A DNA stretch of 64,000 nt from Brevibacillus fluminis (GCF_003710825.1 NZ_RHHQ01000012.1:558001-622000); one strand, 5' to 3'; counted from the first letter of the stretch, positions 49,300-59,194 are shown. Translations and numbers: made by a program. The notes: generated from the letters alone by a model not told the origin.

Positions 49300-51234
49300 A
49301 TGATTTTGGCAGCGACAAATGCAATGACGAAAAGCTACGGGGCACATCCCGTTTTGGAAAATATCACAATCGAAATTCATGCCGGCGAGCGAGTTGGCAT
49401 TGTAGGCCCGAATGGGGCAGGCAAGTCAACCCTGTGCAAAATTCTTTGTGGGCAGGAGGTCGCGGACAGCGGCGAAATTTTTAAAGCGAGGGGCAGCCGT
49501 TGGTCGTATTTACCTCAAACGCCTGTCTACCCTGACGAGTGGACTGGACGGGACGTGATCGCGTCCGCATTCGCTGAGGTGTCCGCTATCAGCGGAAAAA
49601 TGCGAGAGCTAGAGCAGCAGATGGGCGGGGCGGCAGAGACCCACGGGCTGTTGGAACAGCTACTGGGAAAATATCAACAGCTGCAGGAGCAGTTCGAGCA
49701 GCTTGACGGCTATCGAACGGAGACGGTGATGGCGCAGGTGACGACCGGGCTCGGCATCTCGGAACCGATGCTTGATATGCTGTTTGCCCGTTTGAGCGGA
49801 GGCGAACAAACGAAAATCGGCTTGGCAAAGCTCTTGTGCGAGGCGAGCGACGTTCTGCTCCTGGACGAACCGACGAACCATCTGGATGTGGAAGCGATGG
49901 AGTGGCTTGAGGAATTCCTTCGCGAATACAAGGGGACCGTGCTGGCGATCTCCCATGACCGTTACTTTCTCGATCGGATCGTTACCTCGATTATCGAAAT
50001 CGATTGCGGTGAGGCGACGCAGTATCCGGGCAACTATTCCGCTTACGTGACGGAGCGTGAGGAACGGCTGTTGCGCCAGTTCGCCGAATATGAGGAGCAG
50101 CAGCGTAAAATCAAGAAAATGCAGGAGACGATCAAACGGCTGAAGGAATGGGGCAACCGATCGAATCCGCCGAATGAAGGCTTTCACCGCCGAGCTAAGA
50201 GCATGGAAAAGGCGTTGGCTCGGATCGAGCGGATCGAACGTCCGAAGCTGGAGGCGGACCGGATGGCGCTCGCATTCAAAGCGACCGATCGGAGCGGGAC
50301 GGATGTGCTGATCGCCGAAGGAGTGGGCAAAACCTTTGAGGGCAAAACGCTGTTCGCCGATGCCGAACTGCTGCTCCGCTACGGAGAGCGCAAAGCGCTA
50401 TTAGGGCCGAACGGCTGCGGCAAATCGACACTGATGAAAATGCTGATAGGTGATCTGACACCGGACGCGGGAACCGTTCGCCTTGGTGCAAGCGTGCAGG
50501 TTGGCTACTTGTCACAAAAAGCGATTGAAGGCGATCCAAATCGGCGTGTCATCGATGCGTTTCGAGAAATCGCTAAGATTACAGAACCGGAGGCGCGCCA
50601 TCGGTTAGCCAAATTCCTGTTTTACGGAGAACAGGTATACAAGCGGGTCGGACAGCTGAGCGGCGGCGAGCGCATGAGGCTGCGGCTGGCGCAGCTGATG
50701 CATCAGCCGATCAATTTGCTGCTGCTCGACGAGCCGACGAACCATCTGGATATCGAGGCGCGCGAAACGCTGGAAGAAGCGATTGCCGAGTTCCGCGGCA
50801 GCTTGTTCATCGTCTCCCATGACCGCTACTTTTTGCAAAAAATGGTGGACGGCGTGTTTTGGATCGACGAGAAAAAGATCGTCCGCTACGAGGGGCGTTA
50901 TGAGGAGGCGCGGGAGCAGCGTAGACGACAGCTTGCGGCGAAACAGGCAGCACTGGTTACAGTGCCCTCCCCGCAAAAACAGGTACAGCCTAAGCCAGCC
51001 GCCCAGGAGCCTGCGAGCACGAAGCAGCCGGAAAAGAAGGTGAATCCGTACCAGCTGCAAAAGCTTGAGGAGCAGATCGCACAGCTGGAAGCAGAACGCC
51101 TTGCTGCACAGCAGCAGCTCGCCGAAGAGTCGAATGACTACGCGCAGCTGGCGCAATGGCAAACGCAGCTGGAACGAGTGGAAGCTGCATTAGCCGAGAG
51201 CTACGACCGGTGGTATGAGCTGCAACCAGAATAA
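49300..51234 (+). CDS. ABC-F family translation factor/resistance ATPase, YdiF-like
   Basis: A 644-residue soluble protein with two ABC domains and no membrane segments. The first has GPNGAGKSTL, RLSGGEQTK and LLLDEPTNHLDVEAMEWLEE; the second has GPNGCGKSTL, QLSGGERMR and LLLDEPTNHLDIEARETLEE. The linker (P-site tRNA interaction motif) between them is rich in Arg/Lys (KMQETIKRLKEWGNR, HRRAKSMEKA). The C-terminal 90 residues are a coiled coil. Length and layout match YdiF. GGAGGAATATAAG precedes the ATG. It acts on ribosomes. Confidence 0.9.
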   Translation: MILAATNAMTKSYGAHPVLENITIEIHAGERVGIVGPNGAGKSTLCKILCGQEVADSGEIFKARGSRWSYLPQTPVYPDEWTGRDVIASAFAEVSAISGKMRELEQQMGGAAETHGLLEQLLGKYQQLQEQFEQLDGYRTETVMAQVTTGLGISEPMLDMLFARLSGGEQTKIGLAKLLCEASDVLLLDEPTNHLDVEAMEWLEEFLREYKGTVLAISHDRYFLDRIVTSIIEIDCGEATQYPGNYSAYVTEREERLLRQFAEYEEQQRKIKKMQETIKRLKEWGNRSNPPNEGFHRRAKSMEKALARIERIERPKLEADRMALAFKATDRSGTDVLIAEGVGKTFEGKTLFADAELLLRYGERKALLGPNGCGKSTLMKMLIGDLTPDAGTVRLGASVQVGYLSQKAIEGDPNRRVIDAFREIAKITEPEARHRLAKFLFYGEQVYKRVGQLSGGERMRLRLAQLMHQPINLLLLDEPTNHLDIEARETLEEAIAEFRGSLFIVSHDRYFLQKMVDGVFWIDEKKIVRYEGRYEEAREQRRRQLAAKQAALVTVPSPQKQVQPKPAAQEPASTKQPEKKVNPYQLQKLEEQIAQLEAERLAAQQQLAEESNDYAQLAQWQTQLERVEAALAESYDRWYELQPE

Positions 51235-51235
51235 G

Positions 51236-51281
51236 AAAAAAATCCCCGCACCGCGCTTACGCGGTATGCGGGGATTCTTGT
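51236..51281. terminator. Bidirectional terminator between ABC-F and MFS genes
   Basis: AATCCCCGCA (51241-51250) pairs with TGCGGGGATT (51267-51276), and inside it CCGCG pairs with CGCGG. It overlaps the last codons of the leftward MFS gene. Confidence 0.85.
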
Positions 51282-52459
51282 TTCGCCGGGTCAGGATGGG
51301 GTTCGGGCAAATATCGTTTGCGCGATTGGAACAAAACCAGCAGCACGATCATCAGGACGCCGCCGATCAAATAAGGAGCGTTCGGATGCCACGCATAGAC
51401 AGCGCCTCCGGTCAACGGCCCGAGAATGCGGCCCAAGCTGTCCATGGAACTGATTGTGCCCGATGTCACGCCTTGGCCTTGGGTCGTGCGCTGCGACACC
51501 ATCGCAGTTCCGGTCGTGCGGATCATCCCACCGCCTGCACCGAACAGCGCGAGGATCAAAGCAAAGCTCCAAAAGCCGCTGCCGATCGGTACAGCCAGGA
51601 AGCCTACAGCATAAAGCACGATGCCAAGCACAAGCACTTTTGCCTCGCCGAGCTTTTTGACCATTTTGCCGATCATGCCACCTTGCACAAAGGCGCCGAC
51701 AAAGCCCATGACGAGGAACATGTAGCCCAGCTGCTGCTCGGTCATGCCGTAAAGATCATTGATGTAGAGGGCAAAGGTCGTTTCCAGACCCGCCATAGCG
51801 AACGAAACGATGAACAATATGAAGTACAAGAGCGACAAGGCTGAACCAAAAAGCGCTGCGATCGGGTTTTCCCGCTTTTCGCGCTGGATGGCGCCTGTCC
51901 GTTTTTCTTTCGGCAAGCTTTCCGGCAAGGCGAACAGCACGAGGAAAAACGTGAGAAACGCGACGGTGCCGGCCGCGAAAAACGGAACCGCAAAGCCGAA
52001 TGTACCGAGGATGCCGCCGATGGCAGGACCGAACACGAAGCTAAGCCCGATTCCGGCACCGATCATGCCCATCCCTTTTGCGCGCTCCTTCGGCGGAAAC
52101 AAGTCGGCGACCATCGCGGTGACGGTCGGCATCGCAGCAGCGGAGACAATCCCTCCGATGATCCGATACGCAAGCATTTCGCCGTAGCTGGTGGCGAGCC
52201 CGAACAGGATGAACGTAATGGAGAAGCCAAGCAGGCCAAAGCCGATCAAAGGCTTGCGGCCAATCCGGTCTGATACGATTCCCCACAGAGGGGCGAACAG
52301 AAACTGCATGATATTGTAGCTGGCGAACAAGGTCCCCAGCATGAACGCATTGACCCCGAGATTTTTGGCAAAATAGGGCATGACGGGAATGATCATGCCA
52401 AAGCCGAGCATGATGAGAAAAGCAGTGAAAAACAAGAGGACAAGCTGCTTCTTACCCAC
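51257..52459 (-). CDS. MFS drug exporter, TetA-like
   Basis: A 400-residue transporter with twelve hydrophobic helices. Motif A (GIVSDRIGRKPLIGFGLLGF) lies between helices 2 and 3, and GIGLSFVFGPAIGGILGTFG is the antiporter motif C type. It belongs to the proton-coupled multidrug/tetracycline exporters. Start is GTG behind AAAGAGGT. The substrate is unknown; the ABC-F gene next to it converges and is not in the same operon. Confidence 0.9.
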   Translation of the reverse strand: MGKKQLVLLFFTAFLIMLGFGMIIPVMPYFAKNLGVNAFMLGTLFASYNIMQFLFAPLWGIVSDRIGRKPLIGFGLLGFSITFILFGLATSYGEMLAYRIIGGIVSAAAMPTVTAMVADLFPPKERAKGMGMIGAGIGLSFVFGPAIGGILGTFGFAVPFFAAGTVAFLTFFLVLFALPESLPKEKRTGAIQREKRENPIAALFGSALSLLYFILFIVSFAMAGLETTFALYINDLYGMTEQQLGYMFLVMGFVGAFVQGGMIGKMVKKLGEAKVLVLGIVLYAVGFLAVPIGSGFWSFALILALFGAGGGMIRTTGTAMVSQRTTQGQGVTSGTISSMDSLGRILGPLTGGAVYAWHPNAPYLIGGVLMIVLLVLFQSRKRYLPEPHPDPAKQESPHTA

Positions 52460-52573
52460 TTCGTAAAACCTCTTTCTTATGAAAATTTTCCAGATTCGCG
52501 TATCTTTTCACCTTACGTGAAGCATTTCAGTAAGTCAAGTTTATTCGCAGGGGTTAATTTGGGCGACACATGC

Positions 52574-52579
52574 TATAAT
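52574..52579 (+). promoter_or_regulatory. Extended -10 promoter of the 128-residue protein gene
   Basis: TATAAT preceded by TGC (extended -10). The -35 region 17 bases upstream (GGGTTA) is poor. Confidence 0.5.
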
Positions 52580-52613
52580 GAAGTGTCAAGTTTGGTGAAG
52601 GAGTATGAGCCCG

Positions 52614-53000
52614 ATGATTTATTATTTGACCTGGCAGGAAGACGATTGGCTCGATGAAATTATCGACCGGTTTCCCGGCATGAATGCACTGGTGCCAAAC
52701 GGCAAAAGCTTGCAAGTGATTCGGCAGGCGAAGGCGGCTGGCGAGGTGACTCGTATGGTGATTGTCGTCAATGTTGGCCAAGAGCCGGAGGAAACCAAGC
52801 AATTTTTGGATATGCTCGCCGCTGATGGTGATCTCGCCTCCTATCCGTTGTTTCTCGTCGGGGGGGCGCCAGATGTAAAGAGCGAATGGCAAGAAAGCTA
52901 CCCGCAGGCAGATGTCGTGGCGATTGACTGCCACCCGTTTGAATTCGATTATGACGCTGTGCTTTCCCGCATGGAGCAACGCTTGGAGGAACAAAGGTGA
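52614..53000 (+). CDS. Conserved-looking protein of unknown function
   Basis: A 128-residue soluble protein (MIYYLTWQEDDWLDEIIDRF, then VIVVNVGQEPEETKQFLDML) with an alternating alpha/beta pattern. No domain is recognised. ATG 52614 is nine bases after AAGGAG; the ATG at 52605 is too close to it. Its stop overlaps the GTG start of the yqgQ-like gene, so the two are translationally coupled. Confidence 0.7.
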   Translation: MIYYLTWQEDDWLDEIIDRFPGMNALVPNGKSLQVIRQAKAAGEVTRMVIVVNVGQEPEETKQFLDMLAADGDLASYPLFLVGGAPDVKSEWQESYPQADVVAIDCHPFEFDYDAVLSRMEQRLEEQR

Positions 53001-53194
53001 GCGCGCATAAGTCCGATTTTTCGCTGCCTGAGTTTCTGAAGCGCTATTCCATTCACATCTACACGGGTGATCCGGAAGGGGACAGGCTCTTGATCGAAGA
53101 CGAGCTGAGAGAGATGCGCGAGTTGGGGATGATTGAAAAGGAAGAGTACATGGAAGCTCTCGCCGCCCTGCGTTCACAGAGAAAGACCGTATGA
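52997..53194 (+). CDS. yqgQ: YqgQ (DUF910) family protein
   Basis: A 65-residue helical protein. FLKRYSIHIYTGDPEGDRLL and ELREMRELGMIEKEEYMEAL match the YqgQ family, a helical-bundle protein suggested to bind single-stranded nucleic acid. In Bacillus it lies beside the glucokinase gene; here it precedes transketolase. GTG start after GGAGGAACAAAG, overlapping the preceding stop. The tkt promoter overlaps its last codons. Confidence 0.82.
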   Translation: MSAHKSDFSLPEFLKRYSIHIYTGDPEGDRLLIEDELREMRELGMIEKEEYMEALAALRSQRKTV

Positions 53195-53219
53195 CGAGCA
53201 AGACGTGCTATGTTATAAT
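53191..53219 (+). promoter_or_regulatory. Promoter of tkt
   Basis: ATGACG (53191-53196) and TATAAT (53214-53219) are separated by 17 bases. The -35 box overlaps the yqgQ stop codon. Confidence 0.6.
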
Positions 53220-53255
53220 CACACTGCCAATAATTAATGAGAGGAAGAGAATCCG

Positions 53256-55259
53256 ATGACAACTACTGGAGCGATTGATCAGCTGGCCGTAAATACACTC
53301 AGAACGCTGGCGATCGATGCAATTGAGAAAGCCAATTCCGGACATCCCGGCATGCCGATGGGCGCTTCGCCAATGGCTCACGTGCTGTGGAGCCGCTACA
53401 TGAAAGTGAATCCACAAAATCCTTCGTGGATTGACCGTGACCGTTTCGTGCTGTCCGCAGGCCATGGTTCGATGCTGCTTTATTCCATGCTGCACCTGAT
53501 GACATACGATGTTACTATTGAAGATTTGAAAAACTTCCGCCAGTGGGGCAGCCGCACGCCAGGACATCCTGAGTTCGGGCACACTGCAGGCGTCGACGCG
53601 ACGACAGGTCCGCTTGGACAAGGGATCGCGATGGCTGTCGGTATGGCGATGGCGGAACGCCATATGAGTGCTACATACAATCGGGACAATTTTGACCTGA
53701 TCAATCACTATACCTATGTCATTTGCGGCGACGGCGACCTGATGGAAGGTGTATCTGGCGAATCGTCCTCGCTAGCAGGACACCTGAAGCTCGGCAAGCT
53801 GGTCGTGCTGTACGATTCGAACGATATCTGTCTGGATGGCAAGCTGTCCGTATCCTTCTCGGAAAATGTGGCGCAGCGCTACCAAGCGTATGGCTGGCAA
53901 TATATCCGTGTGGAAGACGGCACGGACATGGCAGCGATCGATGCAGCGCTGGCAGAAGCGCGCGCTGATTTGGATCGTCCGACATTGATCGAAGTAAAAA
54001 CCGTCATCGGCCACGGTAGCCCGAACAAAGGCGGTTCCTCCGCTTCTCACGGTGCACCGCTCGGAAAAGATGAAGTGAAGCTGACGAAAAAAAGCTACGC
54101 ATGGCCGCATGAAGAATTCCATGTGCCTGCGGAAGTGGCTGACTTTTACAAAGGCATCGCACAAGCGGGAACAGCCAAAGAAGCCGAGTGGCAAGCACTG
54201 TTTGACCGTTATGCGCAGGCATACCCAGAGCTGGCTGCACAATTCAAGCTGGCTGTGGCAGGCGAACTGCCAGCAGGCTGGAACGCAGAGCTGCCTGTCT
54301 ATGAAAACGGTGTGAAGCTGGCGACGCGCGTCGCTTCCGGTAACGCGATCAATGCGCTTGCAAAAACCGTTCCGTTCTTCATGGGCGGTTCCGCAGACTT
54401 GGCACACTCCAACAACACCTTGATCAAAGGCGCAGGCGATTTCTTGCCAGGCAGCTATGAAGGCCGCAACTTCTGGTTCGGTGTTCGTGAGTTCGCAATG
54501 GGCGCTGCTTTGAACGGTATGGCGCTGCATGGTGGCGTGAAAGCATACGGCGGTACGTTCTTCGTGTTCTCCGACTATGTTCGCCCAGCAATCCGTCTGT
54601 CCGCGTTGATGAAACAGCCGGTTACGTATGTGTTCACGCATGATTCCATCGCGGTCGGGGAAGATGGCCCAACCCACGAGCCTGTTGAGCATCTGGCTGC
54701 ACTGCGCGCGATGCCAGGCGTAACAGTGATCCGTCCGGCAGATGCGAATGAAACCAATGCTGCTTGGAGCTATGCGATCGCAAGCAAAGACGAGCCGGTC
54801 GTACTGGTGCTTACCCGTCAAAACTTGCCAGCGCTCGAGGAAACCGCTGCATTGGCTGCAGCGAACCTGGACAAAGGCGCTTACGTGCTGGCAGACGCCG
54901 AAAACGGCCAGCCGCAAGTCATTCTTTTGGCGACAGGTTCCGAGGTTCCTTTGGTGATGCAAGCCCGTACAGAGCTTGCGAGCCGCGGTATCCAGGCGCG
55001 CGTTGTCAGCATGCCGAGCTGGGAGCTGTTCGAGCGTCAACCCAAAGAATACAAAGACTCCGTCATCCCGCCTTCTATCAAAGCGCGCGTCGGCGTAGAG
55101 ATGGCGATGCCATTTGGATGGGAGCGCTATGTAGGTGATGCTGGCACCATCATCGGCATCAACCATTTCGGCGCATCGGCCCCTGGCGACCGCATCATGA
55201 AAGAATACGGCTTCACGGTGGAAAATGTTGTACAAGCGGCAGAAAGCCTTGTGAAATAA
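53256..55259 (+). CDS. tkt: Transketolase
   Basis: A 667-residue thiamine-diphosphate enzyme that moves two-carbon units between ketoses and aldoses in the pentose phosphate pathway. The ThDP motif is GDGDLMEGVSGE with the following NDICLDG; substrate-binding parts include KANSGHPGMPMG (as KANSGHPGMPMGASPMAH), HGSPNKGGSSASHGAPLG and the middle-domain TVIRPADANETNAAW. Full length for the family. GAGGAAGAG precedes the ATG. Its own promoter and terminator make it a single-gene unit. Confidence 0.97.
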   Translation: MTTTGAIDQLAVNTLRTLAIDAIEKANSGHPGMPMGASPMAHVLWSRYMKVNPQNPSWIDRDRFVLSAGHGSMLLYSMLHLMTYDVTIEDLKNFRQWGSRTPGHPEFGHTAGVDATTGPLGQGIAMAVGMAMAERHMSATYNRDNFDLINHYTYVICGDGDLMEGVSGESSSLAGHLKLGKLVVLYDSNDICLDGKLSVSFSENVAQRYQAYGWQYIRVEDGTDMAAIDAALAEARADLDRPTLIEVKTVIGHGSPNKGGSSASHGAPLGKDEVKLTKKSYAWPHEEFHVPAEVADFYKGIAQAGTAKEAEWQALFDRYAQAYPELAAQFKLAVAGELPAGWNAELPVYENGVKLATRVASGNAINALAKTVPFFMGGSADLAHSNNTLIKGAGDFLPGSYEGRNFWFGVREFAMGAALNGMALHGGVKAYGGTFFVFSDYVRPAIRLSALMKQPVTYVFTHDSIAVGEDGPTHEPVEHLAALRAMPGVTVIRPADANETNAAWSYAIASKDEPVVLVLTRQNLPALEETAALAAANLDKGAYVLADAENGQPQVILLATGSEVPLVMQARTELASRGIQARVVSMPSWELFERQPKEYKDSVIPPSIKARVGVEMAMPFGWERYVGDAGTIIGINHFGASAPGDRIMKEYGFTVENVVQAAESLVK

Positions 55260-55260
55260 A

Positions 55261-55316
55261 CGCTTCAATTGAAGCGAAAAAAAAGCCCATCTTTTCAGGA
55301 GATGGGCTTTTTTTCT
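55261..55316 (+). terminator. Tandem hairpins and terminator of tkt
   Basis: A perfect palindrome CGCTTCAATTGAAGCG (55261-55276) immediately after the stop is followed by the true terminator AAGCCCATC/GATGGGCTT (55283-55309) and a T run. Confidence 0.88.
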
Positions 55317-55450
55317 TTCCTGAGTCTTTCCTCCTGATTTTTAAAAATATTCTTGCAACAATGGTTTTCTTACTTTAGAATTCTATCTGCCGTCATCAAA
55401 TTTGGGATATTTTAGCGAATTATGTCTATTTTTGCGATGGAGTGAGAGCG

Positions 55451-57184
55451 ATGAAAAGTATAACAACAAGGCTTTTGCTACCGATTGCGGTCACAATGAT
55501 CGTCATCGGTATCATCAACGGCTTGGTACTGTACCAAAACATGAATCAAGCGGTTGAGAAAACGATTTCGAATTACGCGATGCAGCTTGCCGAGCGGTTC
55601 GCAAGCGCGATTCCGGCGGATCAGTACGAGACGTTTTTGCAGAACAAAACGGAGTCGGACCAATACTGGCAGCTTCGCGATCAGCTCAATGCGCTGCGGG
55701 AGCATTCGGGTGCACTTTATGTCTACACGCTTGAACTGTCGCCTGACAAGCAAAAAGTGATGAATGTGATCGACGGACAGCCGAAAGACACCGAGTCGGC
55801 GGCCAAAATCGGCCAGGAGTCGGCGATGCCGCTTGACGTGATCACACAGGTGATGAATGGCAGCGAGGTGACGACCGATATCGTCAATGATCCTGGATAC
55901 GGTGACTATGTATCCGCGCTCGTACCGATCAAAAACAAAGGTGGAAGCGTGATCGGCTTGCTTGGCGTCGATATGGGGGCGAAGGAAATTGACTCGATCA
56001 GCCAAAAGGTTGTGATCGGGAATTTGCCAGCCATGCTCGCTACAGGTCTCATCATCACGGGGCTTGCGCTACTCTTCTTGTACATAATCATCCGCAGGCG
56101 AATCAAGCCGCTGAAAAAGCTGCAGGTGTTGACCAAGCGCATTGCCCAGGGCGATATGAGTCTGATTGGCGAATTGCAGGCGGACAAGGGGATGGCAGAC
56201 GATGAAATCGGCCAGCTGCAGGAGTCATACCGGCAAATGGTCGTCGACCTGCACGCGATTTTGAGCCAAGTGAAGGATGCATCGACACAAGTGGCGGCGT
56301 CCGCTGAGGAGCTTGCGGCGAGTGCAGAGCAGAGTACGGCGATGACGAACCAGATCGTCACAACAACCAAGCAGGTTGCAGGCGCGGCTGATGAACAGCG
56401 TCAAAGTCTGGATACTGCGATGCAAGAATTTATGGAAATGAGCCAGGCGATTCAGATGGTGGTTTCAAACAGTGAGGAAACGATGCGGCAGGCGGATCAT
56501 GCGTCACATGCGTCCAAGGATGGGATGATGCGTGTGGACCTGGTCGTCAAGCAGATGAACGAAATCAACCAGACGGTACAGCAAACGGGGCAAATCGTAG
56601 AGAAGCTAAGCGAGCGCTCCTTGGAAATCGGCAACATCGTCAATATGATCACACAAATCGCAGGGCAGACCAACTTGCTTGCACTAAACGCCGCGATCGA
56701 AGCGGCAAGAGCTGGGGAGCAGGGGCGTGGGTTTGCCGTCGTTGCGGATGAAGTGCGCAAATTAGCAGAACAATCAGGCACCTTCGCCAATCAAATCACA
56801 CAGCTCATCGAGTCCATCCAAACGGAGACGAAAAACGCGGTACAAGCGATGCAGAGCGGTGCGAACAAGGTACAGAGCGGGCTTGAGGTGACCAGTCAGG
56901 TGAGCGAGTCGTTCCGGGCGATTGAAAAAGCGATCAGTGACATGAGTGAAAAAGCGAGGGAGGCTTCGGAATCCACACACCATATTGCGCAAAGCAGCGA
57001 GCGGGTGACACATCTGACCGAAGGAGTGGCAGAAGCCTTCCGGGAGAGCGCCGCTTCCAGCGAACAAAATGTGCGAGCGAGTAAAGAGCAGCTCAGTTCG
57101 ATGGAGGACATCACCCAATCCTCAGATGCGTTGGCCAAGGTCGCGGAAGAGATGCAAGGCGTTCTTACAAAATTCACGCTATGA
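55451..57184 (+). CDS. Membrane chemoreceptor (Cache-type MCP)
   Basis: A 577-residue methyl-accepting chemotaxis protein. TM1 spans about 8-28, an extracellular Cache-like ligand domain about 30-185, TM2 about 190-212, HAMP about 213-265, then the signalling helices with the CheA/CheW tip at about 405-445 (GQTNLLALNAAIEAARAGEQ). The ATG at 55451 has GGAGTG six bases upstream; a GTG nine bases earlier is less likely. The ligand is unknown. A second chemoreceptor gene follows with its own probable promoter. Confidence 0.93.
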   Translation: MKSITTRLLLPIAVTMIVIGIINGLVLYQNMNQAVEKTISNYAMQLAERFASAIPADQYETFLQNKTESDQYWQLRDQLNALREHSGALYVYTLELSPDKQKVMNVIDGQPKDTESAAKIGQESAMPLDVITQVMNGSEVTTDIVNDPGYGDYVSALVPIKNKGGSVIGLLGVDMGAKEIDSISQKVVIGNLPAMLATGLIITGLALLFLYIIIRRRIKPLKKLQVLTKRIAQGDMSLIGELQADKGMADDEIGQLQESYRQMVVDLHAILSQVKDASTQVAASAEELAASAEQSTAMTNQIVTTTKQVAGAADEQRQSLDTAMQEFMEMSQAIQMVVSNSEETMRQADHASHASKDGMMRVDLVVKQMNEINQTVQQTGQIVEKLSERSLEIGNIVNMITQIAGQTNLLALNAAIEAARAGEQGRGFAVVADEVRKLAEQSGTFANQITQLIESIQTETKNAVQAMQSGANKVQSGLEVTSQVSESFRAIEKAISDMSEKAREASESTHHIAQSSERVTHLTEGVAEAFRESAASSEQNVRASKEQLSSMEDITQSSDALAKVAEEMQGVLTKFTL

Positions 57185-57260
57185 AGCAAATCGTGGGCGA
57201 TATCGTTCTTGCGATTCCGCAGTATTTTTTCGAGGTGTTTTTGTGAAAAATTTATACCTA

Positions 57261-57289
57261 TTGAACTTTTTGAATGGTATTATTTTACT
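57261..57289 (+). promoter_or_regulatory. Possible promoter of the second chemoreceptor gene
   Basis: TTGAAC (57261-57266) and TTTACT (57284-57289) with 17-base spacing. I found no sigma-D (TAAA/GCCGATAT) promoter of good quality before any of the chemoreceptors. Confidence 0.35.
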
Positions 57290-57344
57290 TGGGTGTATTT
57301 TGCAAATTACCTCTACCCCCTAGAAGAACAGATGGAGGAGAACG

Positions 57345-59045
57345 ATGAACGTTACGATTTCAAGGAAATTATATGTAAGTTTTTCTTTAATCTTACTCAT
57401 CATGGCCATCTTTGCAGGCTTGGCGATCGACAAAATGTACACGATCAATTCCAAGTCACAAGAAATCTCCGGCACCTGGCTGCCCGCAGCCAAACATGTG
57501 AATGAGATCAATTACCTAGCCGAACACCTTGTGTCGACCGAACTGAAGCACATCTCCTCGACCGACAGCTACGCGATGGACAAATACGAAGCAGACATGA
57601 AGAAAACGCTTGAGCAGTTGGATCAAACATTTAAAGAATACGGCAAATTGCTCGTTTCCGCTGAGGAGAAAAAAACGTTCGATCAGTTCCAAAAGGAATG
57701 GGAAACCTATACGTCCGTCCATAACAAAATCCTTGAAGCGAGCCGCAATCAGGACAAGCTCGCCAGCATATTGCTGGTAAAGGATGCTGAGGATCGCTTC
57801 CAGTATTTGCACGTGTTTATCAACAAGATGGTGCAGCTTAATTTTAACGGAGCTGCCAAAGCGACCAAAGAGAGCGGGGACATCTTCCAAACCGGCATTC
57901 GCGATACGGTGGTGATGATTGTGATCGCAGTCGTACTTGGTTTGTTCATCGCGTATACAGTCAGCCGACTGATCGCGCGGCCGATGAAACGGATGACCGC
58001 GTTGGCGGGTCAGATTGCCGAAGGTGATTTGACCGGAGAAGACATCATCATCAAAAACCGGGATGAGATCGGAGAACTCGCAAAATCGTTCAACCTGATG
58101 AAAAGCAATCTGCGCGACTTGATCGGCGAGTCAAGCGCAAACGCCGAGCATGTTGCCGCTGCCGCAGAACAGCTGCTCGCAAGCGCCGAGCAATCGAGCA
58201 AAGCGACGGAGCATATCGCCACGACGATTCAGGAAGTAGCAACCGGTTCCGAGCGGCAAGTATCGAGTGTGGAGGAAGGGGCTCGTGTCGTCGAGGAGCT
58301 GTCGCGCGGCACAGAGCAAATCGTCGAGAGTGCCGAGACCGTTTCCGACGCAGCCAATCGGGCGACAGAAGTCGCGGCAGATGGAGCGGAGGCGATTGAG
58401 CAGGCGATCCACCAAATCCACGCGATCAGCCAGACCATCAATCAAGTGGCGGAGTCGGTCAAAGGGCTTGGGAACCGCTCACAGGAAATTGGCCAAATTG
58501 TCGAGGTCATTGCCGGGATCGCTGCCCAGACCAATCTGTTGGCTTTGAATGCCGCGATTGAGGCAGCGCGTGCGGGTGAACAAGGAAGAGGGTTTGCTGT
58601 CGTTGCAGACGAGGTGCGCAAGCTGGCAGAGCAATCCTCTCGTTCTGCAGAACAAATCAGCGTTGTCATCCAATCGATCCAAGTCGAGACAAAGGCAGCG
58701 GTGCAATCGATCCAGGTGGGAACCACTGAAATGGAAGGCGGCATCGAGCTGGTCAATGCGGCAGGCCAATCCTTCAGCGATATTCGGGCCTCAATCAATC
58801 AGGTTGCGGAACAGATGGAAGGAGTCTCGGCAGCAGCCAAGCAAATGTCAACCTTCACCATGGAGGTTGTAGGCGCCATCGAGCACGTGGCAAGCATCGC
58901 CGAGCAGACTGCGAGCAATACGCAAAACGTGTCGGCGTCCGCAGAAGAGCAGTTGGCATCGATGGAAGAAGTCGCGGCATCGTCAGGCGCCCTGTCGCAA
59001 AAAGCGGCTGAATTGCAGGAGCTGATCGCCCGCTTCAAGGTATAA
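57345..59045 (+). CDS. Membrane chemoreceptor (4HB-type MCP)
   Basis: A 566-residue chemoreceptor. TM1 spans about 10-30, followed by a helical four-helix-bundle sensor (KMYTINSKSQEISGTWLPAA at its start) to about 180, TM2 about 187-210, HAMP to about 262, and a signalling domain with its tip near 390-430. This sensor class responds to small aromatic or organic acids in other bacteria. GGAGGAG precedes the ATG. The conserved tip is nearly identical to that of the preceding receptor, as expected for a shared CheA/CheW array. Confidence 0.92.
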   Translation: MNVTISRKLYVSFSLILLIMAIFAGLAIDKMYTINSKSQEISGTWLPAAKHVNEINYLAEHLVSTELKHISSTDSYAMDKYEADMKKTLEQLDQTFKEYGKLLVSAEEKKTFDQFQKEWETYTSVHNKILEASRNQDKLASILLVKDAEDRFQYLHVFINKMVQLNFNGAAKATKESGDIFQTGIRDTVVMIVIAVVLGLFIAYTVSRLIARPMKRMTALAGQIAEGDLTGEDIIIKNRDEIGELAKSFNLMKSNLRDLIGESSANAEHVAAAAEQLLASAEQSSKATEHIATTIQEVATGSERQVSSVEEGARVVEELSRGTEQIVESAETVSDAANRATEVAADGAEAIEQAIHQIHAISQTINQVAESVKGLGNRSQEIGQIVEVIAGIAAQTNLLALNAAIEAARAGEQGRGFAVVADEVRKLAEQSSRSAEQISVVIQSIQVETKAAVQSIQVGTTEMEGGIELVNAAGQSFSDIRASINQVAEQMEGVSAAAKQMSTFTMEVVGAIEHVASIAEQTASNTQNVSASAEEQLASMEEVAASSGALSQKAAELQELIARFKV

Positions 59046-59058
59046 CGATACAAAAGTG

Positions 59059-59098
59059 GGACCTAGTCACCAAGCTGCTAGGTCCTATTTTATTTTTC
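59059..59098 (+). terminator. Terminator of the second chemoreceptor gene
   Basis: GGACCTAG (59059-59066) pairs with CTAGGTCC (59078-59085), followed by a T-rich tract. Confidence 0.8.
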
Positions 59099-59149
59099 TC
59101 TCTTCATTCCGAAAGCTTTCTGTTACAATACTTGGTAAGATAGAGAGAA

Positions 59150-59194
59150 GAAGTGTAGAAGTGTAGAAGTGTGATGCGAGATGCGAGATGCAGG
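59150..59194 (+). repeat. Short tandem repeats at the 5' end of the globin-sensor gene
   Basis: Three copies of an 8-base unit (GAAGTGTA; the last ends in G) are followed directly by two exact copies and one variant of a 7-base unit (ATGCGAG). Each 7-base copy begins with ATG, at 59174, 59181 and 59188, and each ATG is in a different reading frame. Only the third is in frame with the sensor gene. Confidence 0.85.

Noticed and set aside
53772..55268. A 498-codon open frame on the minus strand opposite tkt
   Set aside because: It is a shadow of the transketolase gene: no ribosome site, cysteine- and histidine-rich nonsense composition, and no family resemblance.
57190..57205. Sigma-D promoter (GGCGATAT resembles GCCGATAT) for the second chemoreceptor
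   Set aside because: There is no TAAA element 15 bases upstream.
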